A DNA stretch of 64,000 nucleotides from Echinostoma caproni (GCA_900618425.1 UZAN01039564.1:36035-100034); one strand, 5' to 3'. Positions 46,786 to 60,507 are shown, counted from the stretch's first letter. The notes: a model not told the origin generated them from the sequence alone. Program-made: numbers and translations.

Positions 46786-47115
46786 TTCGTCTTCTCAATT
46801 GCTGACGTAAAACAAACACGCACATTTATAGCACATTAGATTTGTAAATCCTAGGGAACGGACATGTACAGATGGGCAGGAGTTATTAGAATTAAAAAAA
46901 GGAGGTCAACTCCACGGCAAGTGAGCTGATTGTGTCAATAACTTCCGGGTGCATCATCATTGTTGACACCATCAGTTCACTTGCCTTGGAGTTGACCTCC
47001 TTTTTTTAATTCTAATAACTCCTGTCTGTCTGTGCATGTCCGTTCCCTAGGATTTACAAATCTAATGTGCTATAAATGTGCTTGTTTGTTTTACATCAGC
47101 GAATGAGAAGCTTAA
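46786..47115. repeat. ~330-bp near-perfect long hairpin (foldback element)
   Basis: 46801-46940 and 46961-47100 are inverted copies with about ten mismatches in 140 positions. Similarity runs on about 15 bases outside. The centre is roughly 20-25 nt around 46950. Shared blocks include GGTCAACTCCA and TAGCACATTAGATTTG. It contains no open frame of note. It could be a foldback or miniature transposable element, or a hairpin transcript source. Confidence 0.9.
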
Positions 47116-49499
47116 ACGAAATATTAACACCTCGCGACATGTCTTCTTTTGGTCCTGATGTGATGGATAAAGGGGCTGGAAAAATTGCTCTATGGGGATC
47201 AAACTTTATAATTCTTCTTATTTAGAGAGACGAGAACAAAGAAAAAAATAAATGATCATAAAAGGCTCTCTCAGAACTACCATAAATAACACAAGGTTTC
47301 GTAAGAGTTGAGAAGGACTTAGTTTGATTATCTGACGAATTTCTTCATGTGCAACAAAATTTGGCACGAACCGAAAAGGTTCTTATTGCACATGCATTCT
47401 ACCTATGATGTCTCGGGTTATGGTTTAAATTGTATCGATGGATTTGTAATGCTGATTAAAATCCATCAAGTAAAATCAATTATAAAGTTTATACATTATA
47501 AATTTATGCTTCATTTGCCCTTTACATGACGAAGTTCACCTTAAAGTCGAATCCCCTACAAGTTAACAAGTAGTCAGCTTCGGATTGTTTTCAGTTGAGT
47601 TCTAACCCTAGATGCCAGAACTGTGATGCTTGAAGTATGGTATCTGTAAGAAGCTCATACAGATGCGCTATGCTATATCGCCTATATCCAAGATGAAAAG
47701 CTATCTGATCAGCTGTCCGGGAATTACGCTTGCATTCTACATGTGAGGTTCAGGGTTCAATGCCCAGTTGGGTCGACGAGTTCACACTGTTGATTAGATG
47801 CAACCAGGTAGAAATAGCTATCTAGAGCTTCCTAGGTTTTCAGTTAACGCTTCAATTGCTCTTTACACAGCGAAATTCACAGTATAAGGTTTATTGAAGA
47901 AGACGGCGATAAGGTCTACAATAATGGTAAACAAATATTTTTAACTATGAAATTGGAATATGCACGGACTCTATAAAGCTAGACACACTGAAGTAGCGTA
48001 ATGAAATATCGTCTGAGACAATAAAGAAGACAAACCCAAGGGATCCAGGAACCATCATACCGACATAATCACTCTTCAAGGAAAGAATTTGTTATCCCAA
48101 CAACCTTTGGTTAGACCACCTCAGCAATTTTGCACAGAGCAATAAGAGTCCACTTCGATAAAAGCATCATCACTTGATAGATTACATAAAGGGTTATTAG
48201 CCTTCCTAATTTTGGATGAGATCACTGATGGTAAGGTGAAAATTATCTAAACAAATCACAGAGAAGAGCAAGGCATCGCGTAGCCTAACTGTCTCATAAT
48301 GAAATCAACGCTTTCAAGGAATGGTTGAAGCATTTTAAAGAACGTTTGAAACAGGTGCAGTGAAAAGATGAATGAATAAACAGGAACTATGGATGGATTT
48401 AACATATGAAAACGATGTTAGCCACTATAAGTCAGTACCACAGGACTTCAAGAAAGCCGTTCAAACCTTGAATACGTTGGTCACCATATACTTGAAGCTA
48501 ACCTCTCTAAAAGCACCACCTCACATAACAAAGTCATTTAACCGGATCAGAGATATAGCGATATTAGAGAAAGTTGATGGTTGATATAATATCTGTGAAC
48601 AATGTTCTTTTTAAAGCTCATTTTGAGTAGATCGCTGAGCTACTGAAAATGAATATGTGCGCACATCTCCATATACCTTTAGCGTTGAATTGACCTCTGC
48701 CGGTATAGATCAATTTTAATTTAGTTTTACGCTTGTTGAAAAGGAATTGATTGGATCCTCACTGGAATTAGGGTTGAAACCTCAGGAGCTGTTTCGTGCC
48801 AAGAGTCAAGTGGATTTCAGTGTTCCCCAAAATTTATTTAGAAAACGAAGCGTTAGAAATTTAGATATGACTCGAATTGTCGATTGTCGAAAGGTGAAGT
48901 GAAATTCGTGGCTCAACAGTTTTATTTGTTAAGGTTTAAAATAACTTTTCTGTGAGAAGAATAACACTTTCGTAAATCGACATGGGTCAAGAATCATGTG
49001 TTCTGCTATCCAATTGATGAACATATCAGAAAGCATGAGAGAGAAGTAAAAGGAGGGATTTGAACCCAATCGAGCTTTATTGCATTAAATTGGGATCAAC
49101 TGCCAGTTTAAAGAAATGTACATAATGAATAGGAGAAGAATTTGAGAGCTAATTGTACGGACGATGTTTAATAGAAAATCTCCCCTGATACCAAAATCAA
49201 CAAGGTAACGAACTAAACATCGTGCTGGCTAGTATGTCGCTCTAAGATGGCGTTTGATTGATAAACGAAATACCCCATCCATTAGTTCACGCACCACTCT
49301 CTCGTTAATGGAAAAACTAGATGATTTCCAGAGCGTAGTCCGTCGGAAGGAATTCAGGAATGTGACGGGGTATCACCTCAAGAGAGCTGGTTTCATCCAG
49401 GCATTCAGGCTGAAATAGGTGAACTTGTTGGCTCAGAGATTTTTTGAGGCAATCGAAAAGTAACCTTCTGATCGGGACTGAGGAGATGGGTACTTTTAT
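47116..49499. other. unassigned stretch
   Basis: No gene is recognised. B-box-like motifs occur at about 47753-47766 (+, GGGTTCAATGCCC) and 49060-49073 (minus, GGGTTCAAATCCC), possibly two old tRNA-derived SINEs, but no A box or shared body could be established. Confidence 0.45.
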
Positions 49500-50870
49500 T
49501 GTTTGGTAACCGTATAAAAAGTTTATTCTTGCTCATTTTACGGCTGACAAGATTGCGGTTTTTGTTTATTGTAAACCTCGGTTCATTGGTCGATTTTCAT
49601 TATATCATACTAACTGACAATTACACTGCCCTGAAACAACTGATTATGATTTTAGTTTATTTGCTGATTCGTCCTCCACACCGTTTGTAACAAGTTAAGA
49701 CCAGCCTCTGTTCGTCACTGTCGGTAATTTTAATTGCCTTGACGTATCTCTCGTAGAGGTATTGAACTCCACACCCGACCCCAAATCCAGTTGGATGGCA
49801 TCTTCTGAAACAACCTTTAAATTCATTTCCTTAGAAAAACAAATCCCTGTCAGCAGCTCATTTGTTCAACCAAGGCATTATGGTCACTGCTTTCCTTACA
49901 AATTATCGCATCTAGATTCCAGAACCTTCTAAATTCCCCCTGATTACAGTTGGATTTACAAACGCTTTTTCTTCCAAACACTTTTTTACGTTTGCGAGTA
50001 ACTCTTCTAACTATGAATGTTTTACTCATTGTGTGACGTTTTGGTTTCATTTGTGTTTTCCGATTGTGAATATACAAATTCGATCCTATGCATCCCCATG
50101 GCTTCAGCTCAAACTTCAAGAAATACTAAATGCAGCTCACAAATCGTCCATTGAGAACGACGTCCAATTTAACGTCTCCCAATGCAAGGTGATTTCGCTA
50201 CGCCACCATGTGTGGTTTCCTTATTTCCTCGGAAACGAATTACTGTCTCATGCATCAACAGAGCAGGACTTGGATGTTATAGTCCACAAAGAACTGAGCT
50301 GTTCTATTAACTGTGCCAGGCCGTCATCAACAGCACTCAAACATGTCGGTCTACTAAGCGCATTTTTGGTCATTTTGAACCATATTTATTCTAACGTCTG
50401 TGGTCGGCATACATACGGCCGCATATTGAGTATGCCATCCAAACCTGGAATCCATGATTACAAGATGATCATAAGATGTTGGAACGTCAACAAAGGCTCG
50501 CCACGAAGATTGTAAAACGACTCTATTATGATTCGTACATGGTGAGACTGCAGTCGTTGGGTCCATACTCTGCTCAGTATCGTCGGATTCGAGGAGACTT
50601 GATTTAGTGTACCAAATATTTCACAACCCAAACCACCTCTTCGCCCACTTTTGACGTTATCACCAAACATTCATCTTCAAGGAAATACATTCAAGTTACT
50701 GCTCCAAAATCTCGACTGGACTGTCGACGTCATTCCTTTGTTATCAGAATGTGCACTGCCTGAAATTCCTTACCATCTCATGTCGTTTGTGACAATACTA
50801 TTGATTCTTTCAAGGTAAAACTCAACGAATCATTAACAAACATTACAGTCCAACATCCATGAACACACAT
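49500..50870 (+). mobile_element. CR1/Jockey-like non-LTR element with endonuclease and RT C-terminus
   Basis: The + strand shows an endonuclease fragment first: ILVYLLIRPP near 49650 and VGNFNCLDVS (the GDFN motif) near 49720. After a gap comes the post-catalytic part of the reverse transcriptase at 50080-50870: FNVSQCKVISLRHH, FLGNELLSHASTEQDLDVIV, then after shifts RLYYDSYMVRLQSLG and YSAQYRRIRGDLI, CRRHSFVIRMCTA and NSLPSHVVCDNTIDSFKVKL. These are the expected C-terminal blocks of a CR1/Jockey-like protein, in order. The catalytic palm is not seen. Several frameshifts make it a remnant. A 3' tail with repeated CATTACAGTCCAACA-like sequence follows. Confidence 0.8.
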
Positions 50871-51254
50871 AACGCAATCCAATACAGCATATGGAATTTT
50901 GCTCACCATTGTTACCGTTCAACACCCAATGGGACAAGAAAATCATCTGCTTATAAGTAATGTCGATAATGACACTTTGATTTTGGCTTTGATAAAGAAA
51001 GAAATTAAATATTGTAAGTTTTTAGTCGTGTGCAGACCAAATCAAACGAGAACTGAAAAGTCAGGAAACACTGTACGGTTGTTTTGATCTAGTTAGGTTT
51101 CATCAGAAGGACAAATTAATCTAACATAATTTACTGTGAATCGATCCGGGGACTTATTATGTAGAATGTAAGTCCATTACCGTCAAATTCACGACTGTCA
51201 GAATCAAATATGTATTCAGTCTGTACCTCGACCAGTGATGCTCAAAATTTGAAA

Positions 51255-51990
51255 ATCTGTTGACGTTCGTTTTAACTTCATTCTAGGCTTTTATTATCAG
51301 ACTCGTTTCAGAACATGCTGTTCCTAATGAGACCATTCCCAGGGGTCACTCCATAACATACATAGGAGTCACCTGGACACGTAATCTTTCTTGGTTCGAG
51401 CACGTTAAAACACTTTACATTAAGGTATGAAAACTGTCATTCTAAGCATTCAGACTTAAAATGCCTGCTATCCATCTAAATCTGTTTTCTAAAGTTTTGG
51501 CAGCCTGCGTTCAAACACATTGGTTGTACTGTTTTTTAGCATTTCCCCATCAAAATATAAGAGAACTTAACTGACATGAAAAAAATCATTTCCAGAAACG
51601 TTAAACTTATTTCCTCTTTCATTGATATAACAAAAGCTTTATTTGTTGATTTTATTTTGTACGGGAATTTTAATGTACGTGATCAATTGACGAGGAATCA
51701 GTTGTTAAGTGGAGAATTCCCTGTGCATACTCGTCATAATAAATGTGTTTCTTATCCCCTGCTCTTTTCAAGTGTATGCTTTTCCCGCGCATATCATAAC
51801 TTACAAAAAGTACATCATCACTTATCTTCTCCTTATACATATGACTCGGATGTCTATCATTATGGAAATAAAAATTCATCTTGCCAGTGAAAATCCTTTT
51901 TTTCTTATAAATGCAACTACTACCTCATCCCAAATTCATTTTATGTAAATACTACTCTCCCTAAACTCTTCGAAAATGCTGAAAAGTCAT
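51255..51990 (+). mobile_element. non-LTR reverse transcriptase C-terminus (same family as 61.3 kb copy)
   Basis: The + strand reads NETIPRGHSITYIGVTWTRN, LSWFEHVKTLYIKV, AFRLKMP and, after stops, FHTRHNKCVSYP-like sequence. It aligns block by block with the copy at 61.3-61.95 kb (NTIPKANSMKYLGITLSHN, LSWSKAVENIYIKV, AFRLKKLG). The 3' tails also share CGAAAATGCTGAAAA (51970-51984 here). It is more decayed than the 61 kb copy and contains several stops. Confidence 0.75.
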
Positions 51991-51999
51991 TTTATTTTA

Positions 52000-53499
52000 A
52001 TTTTATTTTAGAGTTTTGAATCCGGACCCCATGCAAATATTTACGCAGCGGGAGAGCATTCAACAGATTAAATTCTTCATGCGGCAAATGTTAGCTGAAT
52101 GGGTTTGAACTTCCATCTATGACAGCTTATCATTGATATACTTTGAGATGACTAGGTAAATCCTTGTATGTGTTGTTGTATTTCATCAGCTCAGCTCGGC
52201 GTTCTATAGACCTATTCACAACAACGAAATTTGCGTTGATTCATCTAGCAGTTTCTAATGCTTCTCCTAATTACCTAGTTTTTATTTCTTTTAACGATAC
52301 GGAACAAACTTTTTCAGAACATGCAGCGCTTGTTATACGTGGTGGGTAAAAGAAAAATTATCAACACAACGGGGACTCAAAAAGGAGCCATCTTGTACTG
52401 GTCAAACCAGAATCAATTGACAAAAACGTAAAAGCCCAAGGTTTCTAATTAATCTTAGACAATATAAAATGCTAAGTGTTGTCAAAACACACATCATTGA
52501 TGGTTTAAAAAGCACATTTTCAGTAATTCACTCAAATAACTGTTGTGTACAACTATTTAAGATTGAGTCGAGGATTTGGCAAAAGAGAAACACAATAGTG
52601 AAGGGCGCAAATTGTAGTTTTACCTGGCTTCTAAGTAAACATAACTCCTTGCATGAGAGCAAAGTAGACTACTATTTGCTTTTCAAATGAAGCACTGCGG
52701 AAAGATTACTGTCAGTGACCCCCTCTATTATTCCTATCAACTCGTCAGTCAAAGAATGGTTGCCAATAGGGAACAAGATCCTAATTGTTTGACTCCACCT
52801 AGGTATTTTCCTGACCAACTAGACCCCGTGGTGGTGGACTTTTCAAGTACAAAGCATTATTACTGAATTTGCAATCCAAAGAACATCAGATTTTGTCTTG
52901 TCATTGGCGGAACACATAAAAGCATTACGTCTGTCGCTGCATCGGACAAACATAAAAGAAATAAGGGCAATATTACTAAGGAGAAGCTTGTGCGTTAAAG
53001 TTCGAATATGAAGTAACGTCATGGACAATAAAAAAGTTCCGCTTTTACCGATTAAGTGAGGATTGAATGACAGTACTTAAGAAAGGGAGAATAAACAGCT
53101 GGAAAATTATTGCAACTTGGGGGGGGGGGATTTGATAGACAGAGTTTGAAAAGCGAGGTCTGCACCGTCTAGTCAAGTCAAGGATTCGCTTTATACACTC
53201 TGAGGGATGGATATTCAGAAACCACATGGCCGCAACGCGTCAACAACCACAAATTGGGAAACAATACAGCAATTAAAAAGCATCACAAAACATATGGCAA
53301 ACAACGGCGTATATCGCTGACTTAGATGAGCATTTTGCACTAATTTTATGCAACGAGTTCATCGTTTTTGAGAAATATTGCGAGATAAAGGACAATACAG
53401 TGCCTGTGAGCCTCGGTGTGTGCCTTTATAAGTTTATATCAGGAACGAAAGGATAAATCACAAAAAAATGAATAATAGCAGGATTTAGATTATAGGAAT
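52000..53499. other. unassigned stretch
   Basis: No gene is recognised. The right part may hold the 3' tail of the minus-strand element starting at 53500. An eleven-G run lies at 53119-53129. Confidence 0.5.
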
Positions 53500-55560
53500 G
53501 TTTTACAGCCCTTGGGGTGGTGTGCCAAGATATGCTGTAACACATGTTCTCTTGATATAAGACTACACACCGACCCAGACTTCAGGGATCGGGAAATGAA
53601 ATTTTAGTCCCTGTTAAAAAGACCGGGTAAGATAACAGGAGACCCGAAAAGCCAGTGGAACAAAACGCAAGTAAAACAAAACGTCTTATGAGATGATTAC
53701 GGATAGAAAGTGATTTAAGATGTGAAACATAAAAGATAAGCCTCCTGAACTCCAGAAAAACGTTATGAACATGCTAATTTGAAGTGAAGTTACGACTGAA
53801 AATGACGCCAAGGTAGTTGCCAGATGATTGTAGACCGATCTGATCATTTAAGATAGATACAAACGGGACTGGCATTTGAGAGCAAATCATACTTTTCATC
53901 TTTCAGAAGGGGAGAAGTACGTCGTTTCATTTTTCGGGTTTCATTCGGAAATTCGTTTGTTGAGATCATTCCACTATTTCGTTCATCTAATTTTGTACAG
54001 TAGTCTGAGATGATGGGTTGGTACATGGCAGTTTAAATATTACATCGTCTGCGTACTTAGTAAGAAGAGAAGACTTGCTCAAAGGCGTAGAGGAAAGGTA
54101 AGCGGAAAATAAAAAAGGAATGAAACAGGTCTTTGCAGTACGCCTTGTGAGGAGGGCAGTAGTGAACTGCTGACGGTTGGATAAATAGTTAGTCAAGAGT
54201 TCAATCGTAGAAGGTTGAACGCCACCCGCAGAGAGGATATTTAGGATTATTTGCCAATCAATTGTGTTGAAGGCATCACTATGGTCTAGAAAATATATGC
54301 GGACAACATTCATTTTCTTATCAAGGGTTGGAGGGATACGCTAGGGCATTCAGGGTACCTCGGGAATGAGCATATACAAACTGGGATCGATCACCAACAC
54401 GGAACCGTGTGCAGGGGGTTTTAATCAGGAGCCTATTAACCACCTTCAAAACAACTGAGGTGCAGACAATGGGACGAAAATTTGAGGAGCTTGTCTTCGG
54501 TACAGGAGTAACTGAGGTTATTCTCCAGCAGTTGGGAACACTTTGCTGTGAAATGCTATTCTTGAAAAGCTCACATAGTACAGGGTAAAAGAAGGCTGCA
54601 CAATTCTTTAGGACAACAGGTGAAACTTCATCAGATCCACTGGACTCGCAGGGATTTATTCGAATCAAATCTTGGTCAATTTCGGCAACAGAATCGGTCA
54701 AGTTGATGTCACTTCCATTAGGTAGGGCAGTGAGTGCAGTTCCCATGTTGAAGCTCTGATTAGGGCCCCTATGACCACTGCAGCAGATGCGCGGTGTAAT
54801 GATTTGATGCCACAAATTTGTATGAGAGCTCGTCAGGTGTCACAATTATCTTTGTTGTCAAGCTGAACATAAGAGTATAAAGAGTTGAGTCGGCGAGTTT
54901 TACCCCCGATGGATTTCAAAAGAGTGCGCACCGTATAGGCATTTTGAAGGCACGCTCCTTTCTACGACACATTATTTTGAGTTGTGGCGAACAGAATCGA
55001 TGAGATTCAGATGTGCTCCAATCAGGTGGGAAAGGTGACGTTTCGAAAACCTAAATTCATTGAGAAACGGATATCAGAAATAATAAAGTCGCCACAAATG
55101 ATACAAATTGAGGTATCTACACATTCAATCTATGTAGTTACAAGAGTCATAAAAGTCATGAAGAACATCAGATGAACAAAAGCGGAAATACATTCATTCA
55201 AAGGAATGAGACTGAAATGTTTGGACTGACAATGTTTTGCAGACGCATGTTTTCGGTCAGTTGACACCATTGATCTTTGACAAATGAGATAACACCACCA
55301 CACTGTCTGGAATAAGGAACAAGAAGACCGACACGATAGCTAGCGAAACCATCTAGGTGTATCATTCCATCGTCAATTCTGTCGTGAAGCCAGCTTTCTT
55401 GATCACGCCAAGCCGGCTAATTTGGTGAGATCGGCCATATTTCCAACGAGGGATTGGGCGTTACAAATGAGAATGATGGGGGTACAAACTGCAGATTTTT
55501 CGTTTCTGTAGAGCAACAATCCAGCCTGCACGATACTCACTCGGACTTCTCGGAAGCTTT
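53500..55560 (-). mobile_element. CR1/Jockey-like non-LTR retrotransposon, endonuclease plus reverse transcriptase
   Basis: Read on the minus strand from 55560. Endonuclease: PIILICNAQSLVGNMADLTK, ESWLHDRIDDGMIHLDGFAS, GGVISFVKDQWC and CGDFIISDIRF (the GDFN motif with Asn changed to Ile). Reverse transcriptase: SSGSDEVSPVVLKN (54650), PVPKTSSSNFRPI, DHSDAFNTIDWQIIL (54240-54290) and KYADDVIFKL (54043-54072), the intact catalytic Asp-Asp box. After it come GNYLGVIFSRNF and FRRLIFYVSHLKSL. Domain order and spacing are those of a CR1/Jockey-type second reading frame. A frameshift separates the frames 54321-54815 and 53987-54313, and the FRP(I/L) block is followed by a changed SLT motif. It is the most complete non-LTR copy in the window. 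Its own first reading frame was not recognised upstream. Confidence 0.85.
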
Positions 55561-58500
55561 CTTACTGTTCTTTTATCTTTATTCTAATTTTTTCTTCCAA
55601 AACAGACAGTAAATTCACAGTTGTTCCATTCGATTCGATACGTGAAATCACGGGTGTATTTAACGAAATTAGGCATTACTGTAGTTGCAGAATAGTCACC
55701 TTGGCAACTAAGGTAAAAGTTCATGCGAATGACATATAAAACGCCGGAGACAGTGATGGTTATGCAGCACGTAATCCAAAGATGGAAAAACGGACAGTGT
55801 GGCTTAAATTTGAGGGCCCCGCCAATAACTTTGCACGAAGTATGTTACGAAGGGTTTCGCTGCATCTCTACGGTTGCCCAAAACAAACATTTTTCAAACA
55901 GGGTTTATGAGTGATTTATGAAACGGTTAGGTCTTATTGTGAAAGGCATCGGAGTTTCAANNNNGAGTTTCAAAAGCTAAACTAGGTCGACGGCACGAGG
56001 TAGGTTTTCACAGGAAGAAACACGTCAAATCAATCAAGTCAAGAATGCAACTTGTCGGGTGAATTTCCAGCATGAATCACAAATTGCGGAGATGCAGGAA
56101 ACAACGTGCCAATAAAGGTAAATTAATGATAAGGGCATTGCAGAGGACGACTGAACTTAGCAATAATACCTGTGCGTTTAACTGTAATGCTCAAAAAATT
56201 GAAAATGTTGCTGGGATTATAGAAACAATTGTTTTCATTAGCCAGCAATCTAATCGTTAACTTCAAAAGTAATGCTTCAGACAACCATGGATGTACTGTC
56301 CGGAAACATCAGAAAAATATCAAACGCACTACAACAGAAGTACATAAAAAAGAATAAAGAAAGATGTCTCTTCAGAGTATTTGCTCGCAAAATGCTACAT
56401 CTGTAGCCTCAGTGATCGAACTGTTGCCTAAAGAGGGAAGCAAACAGCAGACGGATGAGGAGCAATAACACTTCAACCATACATCAAACAGACAAAACGG
56501 GGTCAAATTCGTCTACAAACCGACCGCCTATCTCAGCAGGATTCTCCTTTTCGATCCAATGTGAAGACTGTGGAGAACTAGTTGTGCAGAGCTATCTACA
56601 AGTAATACTGAAAGAACCTCTCGCAAAATATAATTGAACAATTAGATAGAAAAAATCAACAAGGATAGATGGAAACCAATCAGCAACTAGGCATCATGAC
56701 TCAATTTCACTTGTTATACCCCATGGAGATCAAGAAGGAAAATAGTAACTTTGAATAGGTGGAAACTATCGATCGAACCACAGTCCAAACACGCGAGCAT
56801 TCCTCCAGAATACGGATTCCTCGATCAACTCAGTAAACAGAAGTGTTGAATTGAATCACGTGTAGACATCGATGGAAGTCAAGAATGACACGAAGCAACA
56901 AAAGAAAGGTTACGACGAGACGCGACAACGAACCTAGGATTTACAGTCCAAACGCAAGAACAGTTCCCGCACTTCAATCTAATCCAATGGTGATTGAATA
57001 GAACAAAGACAACAGAATGAAATTCACAGGGGGATGATCTATACACGAGCACTGAAGATATCACTTTGACCGGTGCACAAACGTTTGCCAAGAAATTCTC
57101 AAACTCGATAAACAATAGAAGTTGAATGCAGGAAACTCCCTAAGTTCCATACTCGAAAACATCACAGGAAAGGAACACAGATAGGTCAATAACAACTTTA
57201 AGTTTTAAGAATTAAAGGACGCTAAAGTTGTGCAATAATCGAACAGAAACCGGAATTGAACAGCGCGAACTTGAACTCGGACTGAAAACCCACTGAATTA
57301 CGCAACGCAAGGTAAAACCAAGGCGAGCTGTGGATACAGATGATTCTATTGAGAAAAGCACGCAAATATATATCACATGCGACCAACAGTTATTGGTCGG
57401 TTCCTGGATGTCCAATCGGCGACAGTGTTATGGTTTATTATTATACCTTCATGTATTCGGCCAATCTGGTTGATGCCAATCGGGACCACAGGATAGTCGG
57501 TTATTCTATTCTTGATTGGTTAGCCGGAAGCTGTACCGCGGTGCGTGAGTATTCGTTGCACGATCACCACAAGTTGTTAAGTATAAAGGAAGTCTCATAA
57601 ACTTTTATAAAGTTACCCTTAACATATAAACCGGGAAAAATTTTGTGAGAAAATAGTACCTAACTACAGGTATTGATCAAACCTGTGAGGCGGGACTTGA
57701 AATTTAGAAACATATTTAGGTTTCGAATAGAATACTACCATTTATTCCAAACTTTATCTCCCATTACAATGTTCTAAATTCTCCTGTATTACTATTGGAA
57801 TCGGCGTAACGTTGATAGTCACGAAAACGCTTGTAGTTGTTCTAAAGTTACAGCTACGGAGAATTAGAACATATTGGGTATTAAACAGCCTGGGAGTTTA
57901 ACCGTATAACTTTGGGGATATATCGGCATCGAGAAAAGAGCAGTGAAACATTATAAAGTACTTTGATGTTAGGCGCCATATTAAAGACTAAAACGGATAT
58001 CAACATGATGTCCAGCTTGGCAATTGTGTTACAGACGTTTCGTCACCAATCGAGGTGGTATTCTCAATGCAGTAACTGTTTTAGAACCTCGATCTGCAGT
58101 GAGCGGGATAAAGACCGGTTGCAGAGGTCAGTCAATTAGTCCCGAAGAGGACCGATTGACGGCATTTCAGTGTATGGACCTCGAATAACGAAATCATCTG
58201 TATATTGGCAACCAATGAAATCACACGAAATAGGTAGATAATTTAAGTGGAAAGAAAGAAAGGAGATAGGACAGCTTCCCGAAACATGGCAGAAGTGATT
58301 AAAAGAGCGGAAGAACTTTTGAGACCGTTCGTGGTAAAAACTGCTTGGTTTGTGAAGTATTCAGGTAAAATGGCCGAACAACAGAGTAATGTAGGGTATC
58401 AAGTAGGATGTCTCGAATCACAGAACCAAAAGAAGTTTAGACCGCCTAATCTTATTTTCCTGCAGACTTAACGATGTCCAGAATGGGCGACAGCATCAAA

Positions 58501-60507
58501 TGTAGAAATACGTGTATAAGCAAACTGCAAAACGTAGTTCGACCGCACTAATGGCGGCACTGATATGGGTGGTGCTTTATAAAAGACAAAAACAGGAGTA
58601 GAAATTACCGGAATTGATTTTTTAAAATTTGGGGTTATGTTGACAGGTTGCCATCTTTGATGATTCGCTCGGATGGACGTCAAAATTTAAAAATATTTTC
58701 ACAATGGACTCAGAAGGTTTCTGGAAACACTCTTTCATCTGCTCACTCCTAGTGGATTTTAAGGACTGTGAGGACTTCACTAGAACTGATGAGGTGTACA
58801 CCATTAGAAGATGAGTATAGGAGAGCAAACAATTGTTTATGACAAAACCGGAATTTGACTGTTTATATCCTTTCCATGTGGATCGTGGTTAATTCGTGTA
58901 CAACAAATTTATTGTAAGGCCAATCGTATATCCCGAGGACTCTAGTCAATACCCAAGGGTTAAATTACTGATGGAACGCTCATGTAATCCAAGGCTAAAA
59001 GGAGCTTAAACGAAGAAGTCTCCAAATTGTCCAACAATAACTTTATTTTGTAAACACTTGGACCGATCAAGCTCTAAATCAGCCAATATGGGGTAAATTT
59101 TATCGTAAGCATTAGGAAACAGGGTCATAAATTTTGAGATTTCCGTGATTTGATGCAAATTGTGGTTAGAGGTTAATCATAGAGCTCCACTGTGATTTAT
59201 GAGAATAATCTGCAAGCCAATACCATGGTTTCGGTTCAAATTCACCGCCGCATCACATCGGGCATTTGTGGATTCTAGCACTACCATCATCTCATCTCCG
59301 AATATTTTCCCTCAACATCAGCAAGTGTTTAGCGATTGAGTGTATGATATCTGGTGTGCAAAGCTTTTGCCAAAACCTGTCTACGCTGACCTAGACACGA
59401 AATTCTACATTAGGGACAAAAGCGCATAATTTTGGTATATTGGTTTTATTTTCTTAAAATCAATATGGGCTCAGGTTGTCTCGATCTCTTGACATGTGCT
59501 ACTATCTATTTTTCCAGGCTAACCACAATAACGTGTACACAATGCATCTCACTATCCACCGCCTTGGGAGTTATGAAGTTCGTCCAAATGACGGAACATA
59601 ATCGCCAAAGGATGCTTTTTGCAATAACTGTAATCCACTTTGATTGACCGAAAGAGTTGCTGTGCGGTATCAAGCTGGTTTTGCTAAGTTCATGTGGGTA
59701 AAATTGTTCGAATAGAACGAGTTAAGTTCCATTAGGAAAAGTGCACCATTAGGAAATTAAAGTTATTCGAAAATTAATTTTCACTAATGGGATATGCGAT
59801 AGACATACAATGAACTTATTCATCGCACAACCAGAGAAGAATCCTGAGATTAGGGAACTGTGCAGCAATACCAAACTGGCAAAGATCCACTTGCAGACCG
59901 CTGTACCGTTTTATTGTTAGATATTACGCAACGCGTGATGAAGGTAAAAATAAATATCAATAACGAATAATTATAGTATAGGTAAATCATAATTTCTACA
60001 TTCTTGGTTGCTGTCGTTGATATATATGATTCCCACCCATTTATTATTATCATTATTATCACTGTAGTTATGAATATCATACGTAAAATTGACTACCCTT
60101 ATCTACACGAATGGCAGACAGAGACATTTTGAATGTACACCATGGTGCTTTTTCGAGTTACTTTTATTCCGTTTTGAGTGGAATCATCGAAGTTCCTCAC
60201 AAATCGTGGATGCTGCATAGTTTAAACTTCAGCTCCATCGGATGGACTTGATGCCACTTGTTTGAATGCATTCACAGATTCGTTTACCATTTGCTCTAAA
60301 GAAAAAAAAATCATTTTGTCTTATAGAGATTTCATGAAATTGCTCACACAACTAGCTACACATTTTCATTGCTGGGCTATTTTTTGTTTTTGCCTGCTAT
60401 TTTTCTTCATTCGGTATTGTGATAGTGATCGTTTTATGGAAAATATCCTTTTCCCTCTATGCATTTCATCAACACAAGAAGAAATATTTTGGCAGAATTG
60501 ACATTGG
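55561..60507. other. unassigned stretch
   Basis: No domain is identified. It includes the four-N gap at 55961-55964 and the hairpin motif at 58030-58073. The segment 56300-57300 is A-rich on the + strand and might hold decayed first-frame sequence of a non-LTR element, but I could not support that. Confidence 0.45.
58030..58073 (-). other. hammerhead-like or PLE-tail-like hairpin motif
   Basis: The minus strand contains ATTGAGAATACCACC, loop TCGAT, then TGGTGACGAAACGTCTG. A CCACC/GGTG stem followed by CGAAAC and GTC resembles stem II and the GAAAC side of a hammerhead ribozyme, but the CTGANGA side is disrupted (CTGCATTGAG). No transposon domain is adjacent. Confidence 0.3.

Noticed and set aside
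47690..47830. B-box-like GGGTTCAATGCCC, and similar motifs near 23910, 31650, 37510, 38595 and 49065
   Set aside because: No matching A box at tRNA spacing and no common body between them; they may be old SINEs but cannot be shown.
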